Counted from the first letter of the stretch, positions 1 to 5,117 are shown. The stretch is DNA of 5,121 bases from an uncultured Ruminococcus sp. (GCA_900553675.1 USEH01000156.1:1-5121), one strand, 5' to 3'. Notes: generated by a model from the letters alone, not told the origin. Program-made: numbers and translations.

Positions 1-42
1 CCTTTCGAGAAAGGCCGGCTCTAAAGCTTTTAATTCTTTTTT
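1..42 (+). terminator. Possible terminator of an upstream gene, cut by the window edge
   Basis: CCTTT and AAAGG (1-5 and 10-14) form a stem around a CGAG loop. The following CCGGCT (15-20) has no partner inside the window but would pair with an AGCCGG just upstream if the stem continues. A second, overlapping option pairs AAAGGC (10-15) with GCTTTT (26-31), followed by the T-rich stretch at 34-42. Either would fit the end of an upstream transcript. Frame 1 also shows a stop TAA at 22-24, so these bases could instead be the last codons of a gene, but seven residues are too few to identify. No T-box antiterminator sequence is visible before aspS. Confidence 0.3.
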
Positions 43-87
43 ATTACTACATCCAATAAAATACAATCCAAAAAGGAGAAATAAAAA

Positions 88-1860
88 ATGGACAGAATGG
101 AATCACTGCGCCGCACACACTATTGTGCGGAAATACCGCTGACCCCCTGCGAGGTTGTCGTCGGCGGGTTCGCACAGAAAGTACGCAACCTCGGCAACCT
201 TATATTTATCGACCTCCGCGACCGCACCGGAATAGTCCAGCTCGCTTTCGGCGACGATACCGACCCTGCCGTGTTTGAAAAGGCTGCAACCGTCCGCAAC
301 GAATACGTCCTGATGGCAAAGGGTATGGTCACCCCGCGAGAGAGCGTCAACACCGAGATCAGAACAGGAACGGTTGAAATCCGCGTCACCGAGCTGAAAA
401 TTCTTTCCAAGGCTCAGACAATCCCGTTTGAAATCACCAACTCCGAAAAGGTCAACGATGAGCTTAAGCTGAAATACCGCTACCTCGACCTGCGCACCCC
501 CAAGCTCACCAAAAACATTATGATGCGCCACGATATCGCACGCGTCACCCGCCAGTACTTCTATGAAAACGGCTTTCTGGAGATAGAAACCCCCATGATG
601 ATCCGCTCCACCCCCGAAGGCGCGAGGGACTATCTGGTTCCGTCCAGAATCCATGCAGGAAAGTTCTACGCCCTGCCGCAGTCGCCCCAGATATACAAGC
701 AGCTGCTTATGGTTGCGGGCTTCGACCGCTATATCCAGCTTGCCCGCTGCTTCCGCGATGAGGATTTGCGCGCCGACCGCCAGCCCGAGTTTACTCAGAT
801 AGATATGGAGATGTCCTTTGTAGACGTCGAGGATATCCTCGATATCGGTGAGGGGCTTATGAAGAGACTGTTTAAGGAAATCAAGGGAATAGACATACAA
901 ACTCCCATCCCGCGCATGACCTTTGCCGACGCTATGAACCGCTACGGCTCGGACAAGCCCGACACCCGCTTTGGTATGGAGATTGTGGATATCAGCGAGG
1001 CGGTCAGAGACGTTGACTTTGTGGTATTCAAATCCGCTCTTGAAGCCGGCGGCTCGGTTCGCGCAATAGTCATCAAAAACGGCTCGGCTGTGTACACCCG
1101 CAAGGAGATAGACAAGCTTACCGAACACGCCAAGGGCATAGGCGCAAAGGGTCTTGCATATGTAAGATGGCTGGACGACGCTCCGAACTGCTCGTTTGCA
1201 AAATTCCTGCACGAAGGCGAGCTTGAAGCAATACTGACCGCTGCGGGAGCCGAAAAGGGAGACGTTGTGCTTATCGCAGCAGACAAGGACAAGGTTGTGC
1301 TGCCTGTTCTGGGAGCTTTAAGACTTATCGCTGCAAAGAAGATGGATATTATCCCCAAGGATAAGTATAACCTGCTGTGGATAGTTGAGTTCCCGTTCTT
1401 TGAGTACAACGACGAGACAGGTCACTGGGACGCTATGCACCACCCCTTCACCATGCCGCTGGACGAGTGCCTTGACTATATCGACACAGACCCAGGCAAC
1501 GTGCGTGCAAAGTGCTACGACCTTGTATTAAACGGCACCGAGCTTTGCTCCGGCTCGATGAGAATCACCGACTGCGAGCTGCAAAACCACATGTTCCGCC
1601 TGCTGGGTCTTACCGACGAGGAAATTGAAGCCAAATTCGGATTCTTGGTAGAGGCATACAAGTACGGCGCACCGCCGCACGGCGGCTTAGGTCTGGGTCT
1701 TGACAGACTTTCGATGATATTCGCGGGTGCCGACAACCTGCGCGATGTTCTTGCCTTCCCCAAGGTTCAGAACGCCAGCGAGCTTATGTCGAGCTGCCCT
1801 GCCAAGGTGGACGATGTTCAGCTTACAGACCTGCATATTGCGGTTACCGAACAAAGCTGA
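88..1860 (+). CDS. aspS: Aspartyl-tRNA synthetase, bacterial type
   Basis: Class II synthetase that activates aspartate with ATP and charges tRNA-Asp in the cytoplasm. At 590 residues it has the full length usual for the bacterial form. An N-terminal OB-fold anticodon-binding domain covers about 1-105 (FIDLRDRTGIVQ near 40-51). Motif 1 ends at FLEIETP (163-169). QSPQ (198-201) lies in the active site. Motif 2 is FRDEDLRADRQPEFTQID (222-239). GSDKPDTRFG (287-296) precedes the bacterial GAD insert (about 300-415). HHPFTMP (451-457), ELCSGS (485-490) and motif 3, GGLGLGLDRL with Arg540 (532-541), complete the catalytic core. Cys487 sits where Gly is common. Leu35 in the NLG segment matches the residue known from tRNA-Asp-specific (discriminating) enzymes rather than the His of non-discriminating ones; this is inference. 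The start is set by AAGGAG at 73-78, nine bases upstream. Its own terminator follows, so it looks transcriptionally separate from ylxM-ffh. Confidence 0.97.
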   Translation: MDRMESLRRTHYCAEIPLTPCEVVVGGFAQKVRNLGNLIFIDLRDRTGIVQLAFGDDTDPAVFEKAATVRNEYVLMAKGMVTPRESVNTEIRTGTVEIRVTELKILSKAQTIPFEITNSEKVNDELKLKYRYLDLRTPKLTKNIMMRHDIARVTRQYFYENGFLEIETPMMIRSTPEGARDYLVPSRIHAGKFYALPQSPQIYKQLLMVAGFDRYIQLARCFRDEDLRADRQPEFTQIDMEMSFVDVEDILDIGEGLMKRLFKEIKGIDIQTPIPRMTFADAMNRYGSDKPDTRFGMEIVDISEAVRDVDFVVFKSALEAGGSVRAIVIKNGSAVYTRKEIDKLTEHAKGIGAKGLAYVRWLDDAPNCSFAKFLHEGELEAILTAAGAEKGDVVLIAADKDKVVLPVLGALRLIAAKKMDIIPKDKYNLLWIVEFPFFEYNDETGHWDAMHHPFTMPLDECLDYIDTDPGNVRAKCYDLVLNGTELCSGSMRITDCELQNHMFRLLGLTDEEIEAKFGFLVEAYKYGAPPHGGLGLGLDRLSMIFAGADNLRDVLAFPKVQNASELMSSCPAKVDDVQLTDLHIAVTEQS

Positions 1861-1905
1861 CAATCCAATCCTTGTAATCGTCGTTCCTTTGTTTTGCCGT
1901 CGCAA

Positions 1906-1926
1906 GCGTTTCACTACGCGAAACGC
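1906..1926 (+). other. Short stem-loop after aspS
   Basis: GCGTTTC (1906-1912) and GAAACGC (1920-1926) form a perfect 7-bp stem with a 7-base loop. No T-run follows, so it is not a terminator by itself. It lies 45 bases after the aspS stop, just before the real terminator hairpin, and may help protect the aspS mRNA 3' end. Confidence 0.4.
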
Positions 1927-1954
1927 GGTTTACTCCGTTGTTGACTTCTGTTTT

Positions 1955-1991
1955 GAGAGATGTGCAGATTCCTGCATATCTCTCTTCTTTT
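1955..1991 (+). terminator. Intrinsic terminator of aspS
   Basis: GAGAGATGTGCAG (1955-1967) pairs over 13 bp, with one G-U wobble, with CTGCATATCTCTC (1972-1984) around an ATTC loop. TTCTTTT (1985-1991) follows at once. A long stem, tight loop and U-rich tail are the classic rho-independent form. It would separate aspS transcription from the ylxM promoter about 180 bases downstream. Confidence 0.85.
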
Positions 1992-2094
1992 GACTGCTGT
2001 TTTTGGAGGACGGCTTGTGTCCTGATGCGCCATTACCCCTGCCAAAGATGAAAGGTGCAAAACTAAAATGCCACAGTAAGGAAACAAAAAATTC

Positions 2095-2162
2095 ACGGCG
2101 ATTTTTTTGCGGCAAAATTTGCGTCATTATTTTGCGGCAAAAATTTGCGGCAATTTTTTGCG
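2095..2162 (+). repeat. 13-bp tandem repeat array upstream of the ylxM promoter
   Basis: TTGCG recurs at 2107, 2119, 2132, 2145 and 2158, that is with steps of 12, 13, 13 and 13 bases. The units are TTGCGGCAAAAT, TTGCGTCATTATT, TTGCGGCAAAAAT and TTGCGGCAATTTT, then a partial TTGCG. A degenerate sixth copy (ACGGCGATTTTTT) may precede them at 2095-2107. Within the array TTTTGCGGCAAAA occurs twice (2105-2117 and 2130-2142) and is an inverted repeat around a central G, and a shorter form lies at 2145-2153. The array ends eight bases before the -35 box. A half-copy, TTTTGCGGC, occurs again downstream of the promoter at 2213-2221. It could be a binding array for a regulator or an AT-rich upstream activating element. 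Confidence 0.75.
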
Positions 2163-2170
2163 TTTACCTA

Positions 2171-2199
2171 TTGACAAATTCCGCGGAATGGTATATAAT
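2171..2199 (+). promoter_or_regulatory. Consensus sigma-A promoter for ylxM-ffh-rpsP-khpA
   Basis: A perfect -35 box TTGACA (2171-2176) and a perfect -10 box TATAAT (2194-2199) are separated by exactly 17 bases. Predicted transcription start is about 2205-2207, leaving a leader of about 70 bases before the ylxM GTG. No TG extension precedes the -10 box. Such a full match is uncommon in a natural promoter and suggests strong constitutive output unless repressed, and the palindrome in the spacer and the repeat array upstream are candidate control sites. Confidence 0.9.
2178..2189. promoter_or_regulatory. Perfect palindrome in the promoter spacer, candidate operator
   Basis: ATTCCGCGGAAT is a perfect 12-bp palindrome lying wholly between the -35 and -10 boxes. 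A dimeric repressor bound there would block RNA polymerase. No regulator gene is visible in the window, and I see no second copy. A chance palindrome is possible. Confidence 0.4.
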
Positions 2200-2206
2200 A
2201 TCTTCT

Positions 2207-2226
2207 GTAAAGTTTTGCGGCTTTAC
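2207..2226 (+). promoter_or_regulatory. Stem-loop at the 5' end of the ylxM-ffh leader
   Basis: GTAAAG (2207-2212) pairs with CTTTAC (2221-2226) around the loop TTTTGCGG. The stem begins within about two bases of the predicted transcription start, so the transcript would begin with a hairpin. 5'-terminal stems are known to slow 5'-end-dependent mRNA decay in Firmicutes. The loop repeats the core of the upstream array. Six base pairs is modest and the role is inferred. Confidence 0.45.
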
Positions 2227-2263
2227 ACTCAAAACAAGATTTAGTGTTCTTTTCAGTAAAGCG

Positions 2264-2270
2264 AAGGTGG
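2264..2270 (+). promoter_or_regulatory. ylxM ribosome binding site, sets the GTG start
   Basis: AAGGTGG lies five bases before the GTG at 2276-2278. A second in-frame GTG at 2267-2269 lies inside this site and lacks one of its own, so 2276 is the better start. There is no ATG start close by. Confidence 0.75.
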
Positions 2271-2275
2271 ATATT

Positions 2276-2668
2276 GTGGCAAAGGATCTTAAATTCTCAG
2301 CTCTATTAGATGTTTACGGCGACATGCTGACCGAAAAGCAGCGTGATATGCTTGACTTATACTACAATAGCGACCTTTCCCTTTCCGAAATCGCTCAGGA
2401 CGAGGGGATATCCCGCCAGGGCGTGAGGGACAGCATAAAGCGCGGCGAAGAAGCTCTTTTAGAGATGGACGAAAAGATAGGCGTTATGGATATAGTCGAA
2501 AACTGCAACACCCTTATGCGCCATGTAAGCTCGCACTGCGATGAAATAATAGGTGACTGCAAAACATATACTACCACAAAAAGCGTTATAGAAAAGCTCG
2601 AAGCAATTAAATCAAGCATTTCCGGCGCTTCGCTGCTAACAAGAAAGAATCCCACCAGAAAGGACTAA
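2276..2668 (+). CDS. ylxM: YlxM family SRP-associated helix-turn-helix protein
   Basis: A 130-residue protein of the YlxM/p13 (UPF0122) family, which is typically encoded just upstream of ffh in Firmicutes and is thought to bind or modulate the signal recognition particle. The N-terminal part, LTEKQRDMLDLYY (18-30) then LSLSEIAQDEGISRQGVRDS (34-53), is a sigma-70 region-4-like helix-turn-helix of the type seen in YlxM. The C-terminal half is mostly helical and charged, ending in LTRKNPTRKD. It is somewhat longer than the roughly 110 residues of the Bacillus protein, with the extra length at the C-terminus. The stop is eight bases from the ffh ATG and the ffh ribosome binding site lies in the last ylxM codons, so the two are likely translationally coupled. 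Translation starts at GTG. Unlike in many relatives, ftsY is not the upstream neighbour. Confidence 0.9.
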   Translation: MAKDLKFSALLDVYGDMLTEKQRDMLDLYYNSDLSLSEIAQDEGISRQGVRDSIKRGEEALLEMDEKIGVMDIVENCNTLMRHVSSHCDEIIGDCKTYTTTKSVIEKLEAIKSSISGASLLTRKNPTRKD

Positions 2669-2676
2669 GCATATAA

Positions 2677-4041
2677 ATGGCGTTTGAAGGATTAAGCGAA
2701 AAGCTTGCAAACGTTTTCAAGCGGCTAAAGTCGCACGGCAGACTTACCGAGGCAGACGTTAAGGCTTCGATGAAGGAAATCCGCATGGCTCTTTTAGAGG
2801 CGGATGTAAGCTATAAGGTCGTAAAGGACTTTGTGGCAAAGGTTTCGGAAAGATGCGTCGGCGCGGACGTTTTGGAAAGCCTGACCCCTGCCCAGCAGGT
2901 TGTTAAAATCGTCCACGAGGAGCTTATTAAGCTGATGGGCGAATCAAACAGCAAAATAAACTTTCCCGCAAAGCCGCCCTGCGTTATCATGATGTGCGGA
3001 CTTCAGGGCTCAGGTAAAACCACCCACGCAGCAAAGCTTGCAAAGTATTTCAAATCGCAGGAAAAGCGCCCGCTGCTGGTCGCGCTTGATATATACCGTC
3101 CGGCGGCTATAAAGCAGCTTGAAATCGTCGGCGAGAAGGCGGGGGTTCCCGTTTTTGAGATGGGTCAGTCCGACCCGAGAAAAACTGCCAAGGCAGCTCT
3201 TGCCCACGCCAAAGACTACGGCAACGACATTGTTATACTCGACACCGCAGGTCGCTTGCAGATAGACGAGGAGCTTATGAACGAGCTTCGCGACATCAGG
3301 GAGATAGCTCAGCCCAGCGAAATAATGCTGGTTATCGACGCTATGACCGGTCAGGAAGCGGTAAACGTTGCTAAAAGCTTCGACGAAGCCATGAATATCG
3401 ACAGCGTAATACTTACCAAGCTTGATTCGGACACCCGCGGCGGCGCGGCACTTTCGGTCCTCGCGGCTACAGGCAAGCCCATCAAATTTGTGGGCATGGG
3501 CGAAAAGCTTGACGAGTTTGAGCCGTTCCATCCCGAACGCATGGCTTCAAGAATCCTCGGAATGGGCGATGTTCTGACGCTTATAGAAAAGGCGCAGAAC
3601 ACAATAGATGAAAAGGAAGCCGAAAAGCTTGCGGACAAGATGATGGAAGGCTCGTTCGACATGAACGACCTTCTGGATCAGATGCAGCAGATCAAAAAGA
3701 TGGGCTCGATAAAGTCGCTTATAAAGATGATTCCGGGTGCCAACAAGATTGACGAAAGCGCCATCGACGAGCGTCAGCCCATAAGAACCGAAGCAATGAT
3801 CCTTTCGATGACCCCGCAGGAGCGTGCACATCCATCCATCATAAATCCCAAGCGCAAGCGCAGGATAGCCGCCGGAAGCGGCACGCGGGTGGAGGATGTA
3901 AACCGCCTGTTAAAGCAGTACGAGCAGATGCGCGACATGATGAAAAAGCTCGGCAAGGCAGGAAACGGCAAGGGCAAAGGCAAAAAGGGCAGAATGCCGA
4001 ATCTTCCGCCTGAGCTGATGAACCAGCTTAAGGGGATGTAA
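2677..4041 (+). CDS. ffh: Signal recognition particle protein Ffh (SRP54 GTPase)
   Basis: The protein subunit of bacterial SRP. It binds the small SRP RNA and signal sequences of nascent chains, and delivers them to FtsY and the Sec translocon at the membrane. At 454 residues it is full length. An N-domain helical bundle covers about 1-90. The G-domain shows GLQGSGKTT (108-116), DIYRPAA (138-144), DTAGR (189-193), TKLD (247-250) and GMGE (273-276). The methionine-rich M-domain (about 305-425) carries the RNA-binding segment MTPQERAHPSIIN (378-390), a basic run PKRKRR (391-396) and AAGSGT (398-403). A Gly/Lys-rich tail (about 426-438) ends the protein. The AGAAAGGA site at 2657-2664 is 12 bases from the ATG, a slightly long spacing. 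It is cotranscribed with ylxM. The SRP RNA gene itself is not in the window. Confidence 0.97.
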   Translation: MAFEGLSEKLANVFKRLKSHGRLTEADVKASMKEIRMALLEADVSYKVVKDFVAKVSERCVGADVLESLTPAQQVVKIVHEELIKLMGESNSKINFPAKPPCVIMMCGLQGSGKTTHAAKLAKYFKSQEKRPLLVALDIYRPAAIKQLEIVGEKAGVPVFEMGQSDPRKTAKAALAHAKDYGNDIVILDTAGRLQIDEELMNELRDIREIAQPSEIMLVIDAMTGQEAVNVAKSFDEAMNIDSVILTKLDSDTRGGAALSVLAATGKPIKFVGMGEKLDEFEPFHPERMASRILGMGDVLTLIEKAQNTIDEKEAEKLADKMMEGSFDMNDLLDQMQQIKKMGSIKSLIKMIPGANKIDESAIDERQPIRTEAMILSMTPQERAHPSIINPKRKRRIAAGSGTRVEDVNRLLKQYEQMRDMMKKLGKAGNGKGKGKKGRMPNLPPELMNQLKGM

Positions 4042-4085
4042 CCAAGCTGAGCGGTCAGCACGTACAAATCCCGCAAAAACAGTCG

Positions 4086-4107
4086 TTAACCTCGATATAA
4101 AGGTTAA
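4086..4107 (+). promoter_or_regulatory. Inverted repeat in the rpsP leader
   Basis: TTAACCT (4086-4092) and AGGTTAA (4101-4107) form a 7-bp stem with an 8-base loop in the 101-base ffh-rpsP gap. AT-rich sequence follows, not a T-run, so it is not a terminator. TTAACC with the TATAAA at 4110-4115 (18-base spacing) could also be a weak internal promoter. It may therefore help set rpsP expression apart from ffh. The function is not established. Confidence 0.35.
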
Positions 4108-4142
4108 TATATAAACAAATTCATTTAGGTGGTGAAATAGAC

Positions 4143-4385
4143 ATGGCAGTAAAAATCAGACTCAGAAGAATCGGTGCCAAGAAGGATCCCTTCTACAGAA
4201 TAGTTGTAGCCGATTCGAGATATCCCAGAGACGGTCGTTTTATCGAAGAGATCGGCTACTATGACCCCACTGTTGAGCCTTCCGTTCTGAAGGTCGACGC
4301 AGAAAAGGCAAAGAAGTGGATCGCTAACGGCGCTCAGCCCACCGATACCGTTAAGGCTATCTTCAAGAAGAACGGCGTTATCTGA
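4143..4385 (+). CDS. rpsP: 30S ribosomal protein S16
   Basis: A small-subunit protein that binds 16S rRNA and helps 30S assembly. The 80-residue length is typical. The family signature is clear: [24 protein letters not shown] near the N-terminus (only its key residues Arg6, Arg8, Lys13, Asp15, Pro16, Tyr18 and Asp24 need noting) and [14 protein letters not shown] (29-42). A strong AGGTGGTG site lies at 4127-4134, eight bases from the ATG. It sits between ffh and khpA, the standard Firmicute order, and is followed by a long structured gap rather than by an immediate neighbour. Confidence 0.97.
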   Translation: MAVKIRLRRIGAKKDPFYRIVVADSRYPRDGRFIEEIGYYDPTVEPSVLKVDAEKAKKWIANGAQPTDTVKAIFKKNGVI

Positions 4386-4400
4386 TTTAAGAGGCTTTTT

Positions 4401-4451
4401 TCAGCAGGGCGGTCACTGCGGAAGAATTATCCCGGTCGCTCGCCTTGCTGA
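4401..4451 (+). other. Long stem-loop between rpsP and khpA
   Basis: TCAGCAGGGCG (4401-4411) pairs with CGCCTTGCTGA (4441-4451) over 11 bp, with one G-U pair, enclosing a 29-base loop. No T-run follows, so it is not an intrinsic terminator. It begins 15 bases after the rpsP stop and could stabilise the upstream mRNA or act as a processing site that sets the ratio of rpsP to khpA. Confidence 0.5.
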
Positions 4452-4476
4452 TAATCAGAAAGCCGGCGAGCAAACC

Positions 4477-4506
4477 GCGATTCGGTAATATCGGTTCAAG
4501 AATCGC
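4477..4506 (+). other. Stem-loop before the 28-bp repeats
   Basis: GCGATTC (4477-4483) and GAATCGC (4500-4506) form a perfect 7-bp stem with a 16-base loop. Its right arm runs into the first 28-bp repeat. No T-run follows. It may be part of the same structured element. Confidence 0.35.
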
Positions 4507-4589
4507 ATATCAAAAAATAGCCTATGCGCAGCGCATATCACAAAACAAACTATGCGCAGAGCATATCAAAAAAGAAACCCATGCGCAGT
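4505..4589 (+). repeat. Three tandem 28-bp repeats in the rpsP-khpA gap
   Basis: The copies start at 4505, 4533 and 4561. Each begins GCATATCA, passes through an A-rich middle and ends in ATGCGCAG (TATGCGCAG in copies 1 and 2, CCATGCGCAG in copy 3). The third has one extra base, so the unit lengths are 28, 28 and 29. Within and between units GCATA and TATGC are inverted, and the junction of copies 1 and 2 is a 15-base inverted repeat, TATGCGCAGCGCATA (4523-4537). The unit length is not a multiple of three, so the array does not encode a repeated peptide. There are no unique spacers of CRISPR size. Confidence 0.75.
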
Positions 4590-4617
4590 CGGAAAACGGC
4601 TGGCGCAGTATACTATT

Positions 4618-4624
4618 AAAAGGA
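4618..4624 (+). promoter_or_regulatory. khpA ribosome binding site, sets the start at 4634
   Basis: AAAAGGA lies nine bases before the ATG at 4634. The frame is open further upstream to an ATG at 4445, but that extension runs through the hairpin region and the tandem repeats and would make the protein far longer than the 75-80 residues usual for the family. Confidence 0.75.
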
Positions 4625-4633
4625 AAGATAAAC

Positions 4634-4867
4634 ATGAAAGAACTTTTGAAAACAATTGCGGCAGAGCTTGTTGAAGACAAGGACGCCGTTGAAATAACCT
4701 GCGACGAACCCAACGAAGACGGAGTTATTGTGTATCATCTGCACGTTGCTCCCGACGACATGGGAAGAGTTATCGGCAAGCAGGGAAGAATAGCCAAGGC
4801 TATCCGCACTCTTATGAGAGCCGGAGCTGCAAGAGTCAACGAGAAGATTATGGTTGAGATTGACTGA
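4634..4867 (+). CDS. khpA: KhpA, small KH-domain RNA-binding protein
   Basis: A 77-residue single KH domain of the KhpA (YlqC) family. In Firmicutes it pairs with KhpB (Jag/EloR), binds many RNAs and affects cell elongation and gene regulation. The key GXXG loop is GKQG (48-51) within GRVIGKQGRIAKAIR (44-58), the invariant RNA-contacting part of the fold. The rest, with an acidic N-terminal segment and a C-terminal VNEKIMVEI strand, has the family's size and shape. It lies downstream of rpsP as in most Firmicutes, but 248 bases away instead of close behind. A terminator follows 24 bases after the stop, so rimM and trmD, its usual downstream partners, are not in the same transcript within this window. 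Confidence 0.95.
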   Translation: MKELLKTIAAELVEDKDAVEITCDEPNEDGVIVYHLHVAPDDMGRVIGKQGRIAKAIRTLMRAGAARVNEKIMVEID

Positions 4868-4891
4868 GCAGGCAGCCGAATGAATTGATTG

Positions 4892-4920
4892 AAAAACAGC
4901 CTTTTTATGGGCTGTTTTTT
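4892..4920 (+). terminator. Intrinsic terminator after khpA, possibly bidirectional
   Basis: AAAAACAGCC (4892-4901) pairs with GGCTGTTTTT (4910-4919) around the 8-base loop TTTTTATG, and the T-run extends to 4920. The A-run on the left arm gives a T-run on the other strand, so it could also stop transcription from the right. It closes the ylxM-ffh-rpsP-khpA unit. Confidence 0.9.
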
Positions 4921-4923
4921 GTA

Positions 4924-4972
4924 GGCTAAGCAGACGGCTCAAACTTCGCTATCGCCGGACTTTTGCTTAGTC
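4924..4972. other. Imperfect stem-loop directly after the khpA terminator
   Basis: GGCTAAGCAGA (4924-4934) pairs with TTTGCTTAGTC-type sequence ending at 4972, over 11 bp with two G-U pairs; the Watson-Crick core is CTAAGCA with TGCTTAG (4926-4932 and 4964-4970). CGGC (4935-4938) can stack inside with GCCG (4954-4957). It opens a 200-base palindrome-rich stretch with no recognised gene. Confidence 0.4.
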
Positions 4973-4996
4973 GTTTTAGTGCTTTGTGCGTTCCCA

Positions 4997-5046
4997 TCGG
5001 GCGCGCCCCGACTATAGTGTTCTATCGCAGTTCCTTCGGGAGTCGC
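4997..5046. other. Two short GC-rich hairpins, one with a UUCG loop
   Basis: TCGGG (4997-5001) pairs with CCCGA (5007-5011). Further on, C(TTCG)G at 5034-5039 is a classic extra-stable tetraloop, closed by TCC/GGA and weaker outer pairs between 5027 and 5046. Neither is followed by a T-run. They belong to the structured tail after khpA. Confidence 0.35.
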
Positions 5047-5065
5047 AGTACGTGCGGGCGGAGGC

Positions 5066-5117
5066 TGATGCGCCATGGGCGCATTAGCGGCAAAGCCGCT
5101 TAGGACGCGAAGCGTCC
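5066..5117. repeat. Cluster of three triloop hairpins
   Basis: Three perfect hairpins with three-base loops lie almost end to end. ATGCGCC/GGCGCAT (5068-5084) has loop ATG, AGCGGC/GCCGCT (5086-5100) has loop AAA, and GGACGC/GCGTCC (5103-5117) has loop GAA. The last contains GCGAAGC, a known unusually stable mini-hairpin. The cluster looks like a dispersed palindromic repeat rather than a terminator, as no T-run is present. It continues to within four bases of the window edge, so more units may follow. Confidence 0.6.

Larger units (their letters stand above)
1861..2275. other. 415-base intergenic region between aspS and ylxM
   Basis: It holds, in order, a short stem-loop (1906-1926), the aspS terminator (1955-1991), about 100 bases with no clear structure (1992-2094), a 13-bp tandem repeat array, a consensus promoter with a palindromic spacer, a leader stem-loop and the ylxM ribosome binding site. 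The plus-strand frame that enters ylxM is open back to about 2003, but it runs across the repeats, the promoter and the predicted transcription start, so I do not count that part as coding. CTGATGCGCCAT at 2022-2033 recurs exactly at 5065-5076. Confidence 0.8.

Noticed and set aside
1..87. T-box riboswitch before aspS
   Set aside because: Only the last 87 bases of the leader are visible, and no T-box or antiterminator sequence is present in them.
103..1212. Long minus-strand open frame of 369 codons inside aspS
   Set aside because: It is a shadow of the aspS codon pattern. The plus-strand protein carries every AspRS motif, and the antisense product shows no recognisable domain.
1914..2033. 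Small minus-strand frame starting MAHQ after aspS
   Set aside because: It is 39 residues, lacks a well-spaced ribosome binding site and runs across the aspS terminator hairpin. Only the shared 12-mer is of interest.
2003..2275. N-terminal extension of ylxM by 91 codons
   Set aside because: It would cross the 13-bp repeats, the consensus promoter and the predicted transcription start, and it has no family match. The GTG at 2276 has a proper ribosome binding site and gives a normal YlxM.
4401..4451. Small SRP RNA gene near ffh
   Set aside because: The conserved SRP RNA tip motif with its GGAA tetraloop and GGAAGCAGCC-like asymmetric loop is absent, and the GCGGAAG here is in a large unpaired loop.
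4505..4589. CRISPR array
   Set aside because: There are only three imperfect copies, directly adjacent, with no unique spacers of 25-40 bases and no cas genes in view.
4609..4614. TATACT as a -10 box for khpA
   Set aside because: No -35-like hexamer lies 16-18 bases upstream, and the next bases are the ribosome binding site, which would leave almost no leader.
4445..4633. N-terminal extension of khpA
   Set aside because: It runs through a hairpin and out-of-frame 28-bp repeats. The ATG at 4634 has AAAAGGA nine bases upstream and gives the standard KhpA length.
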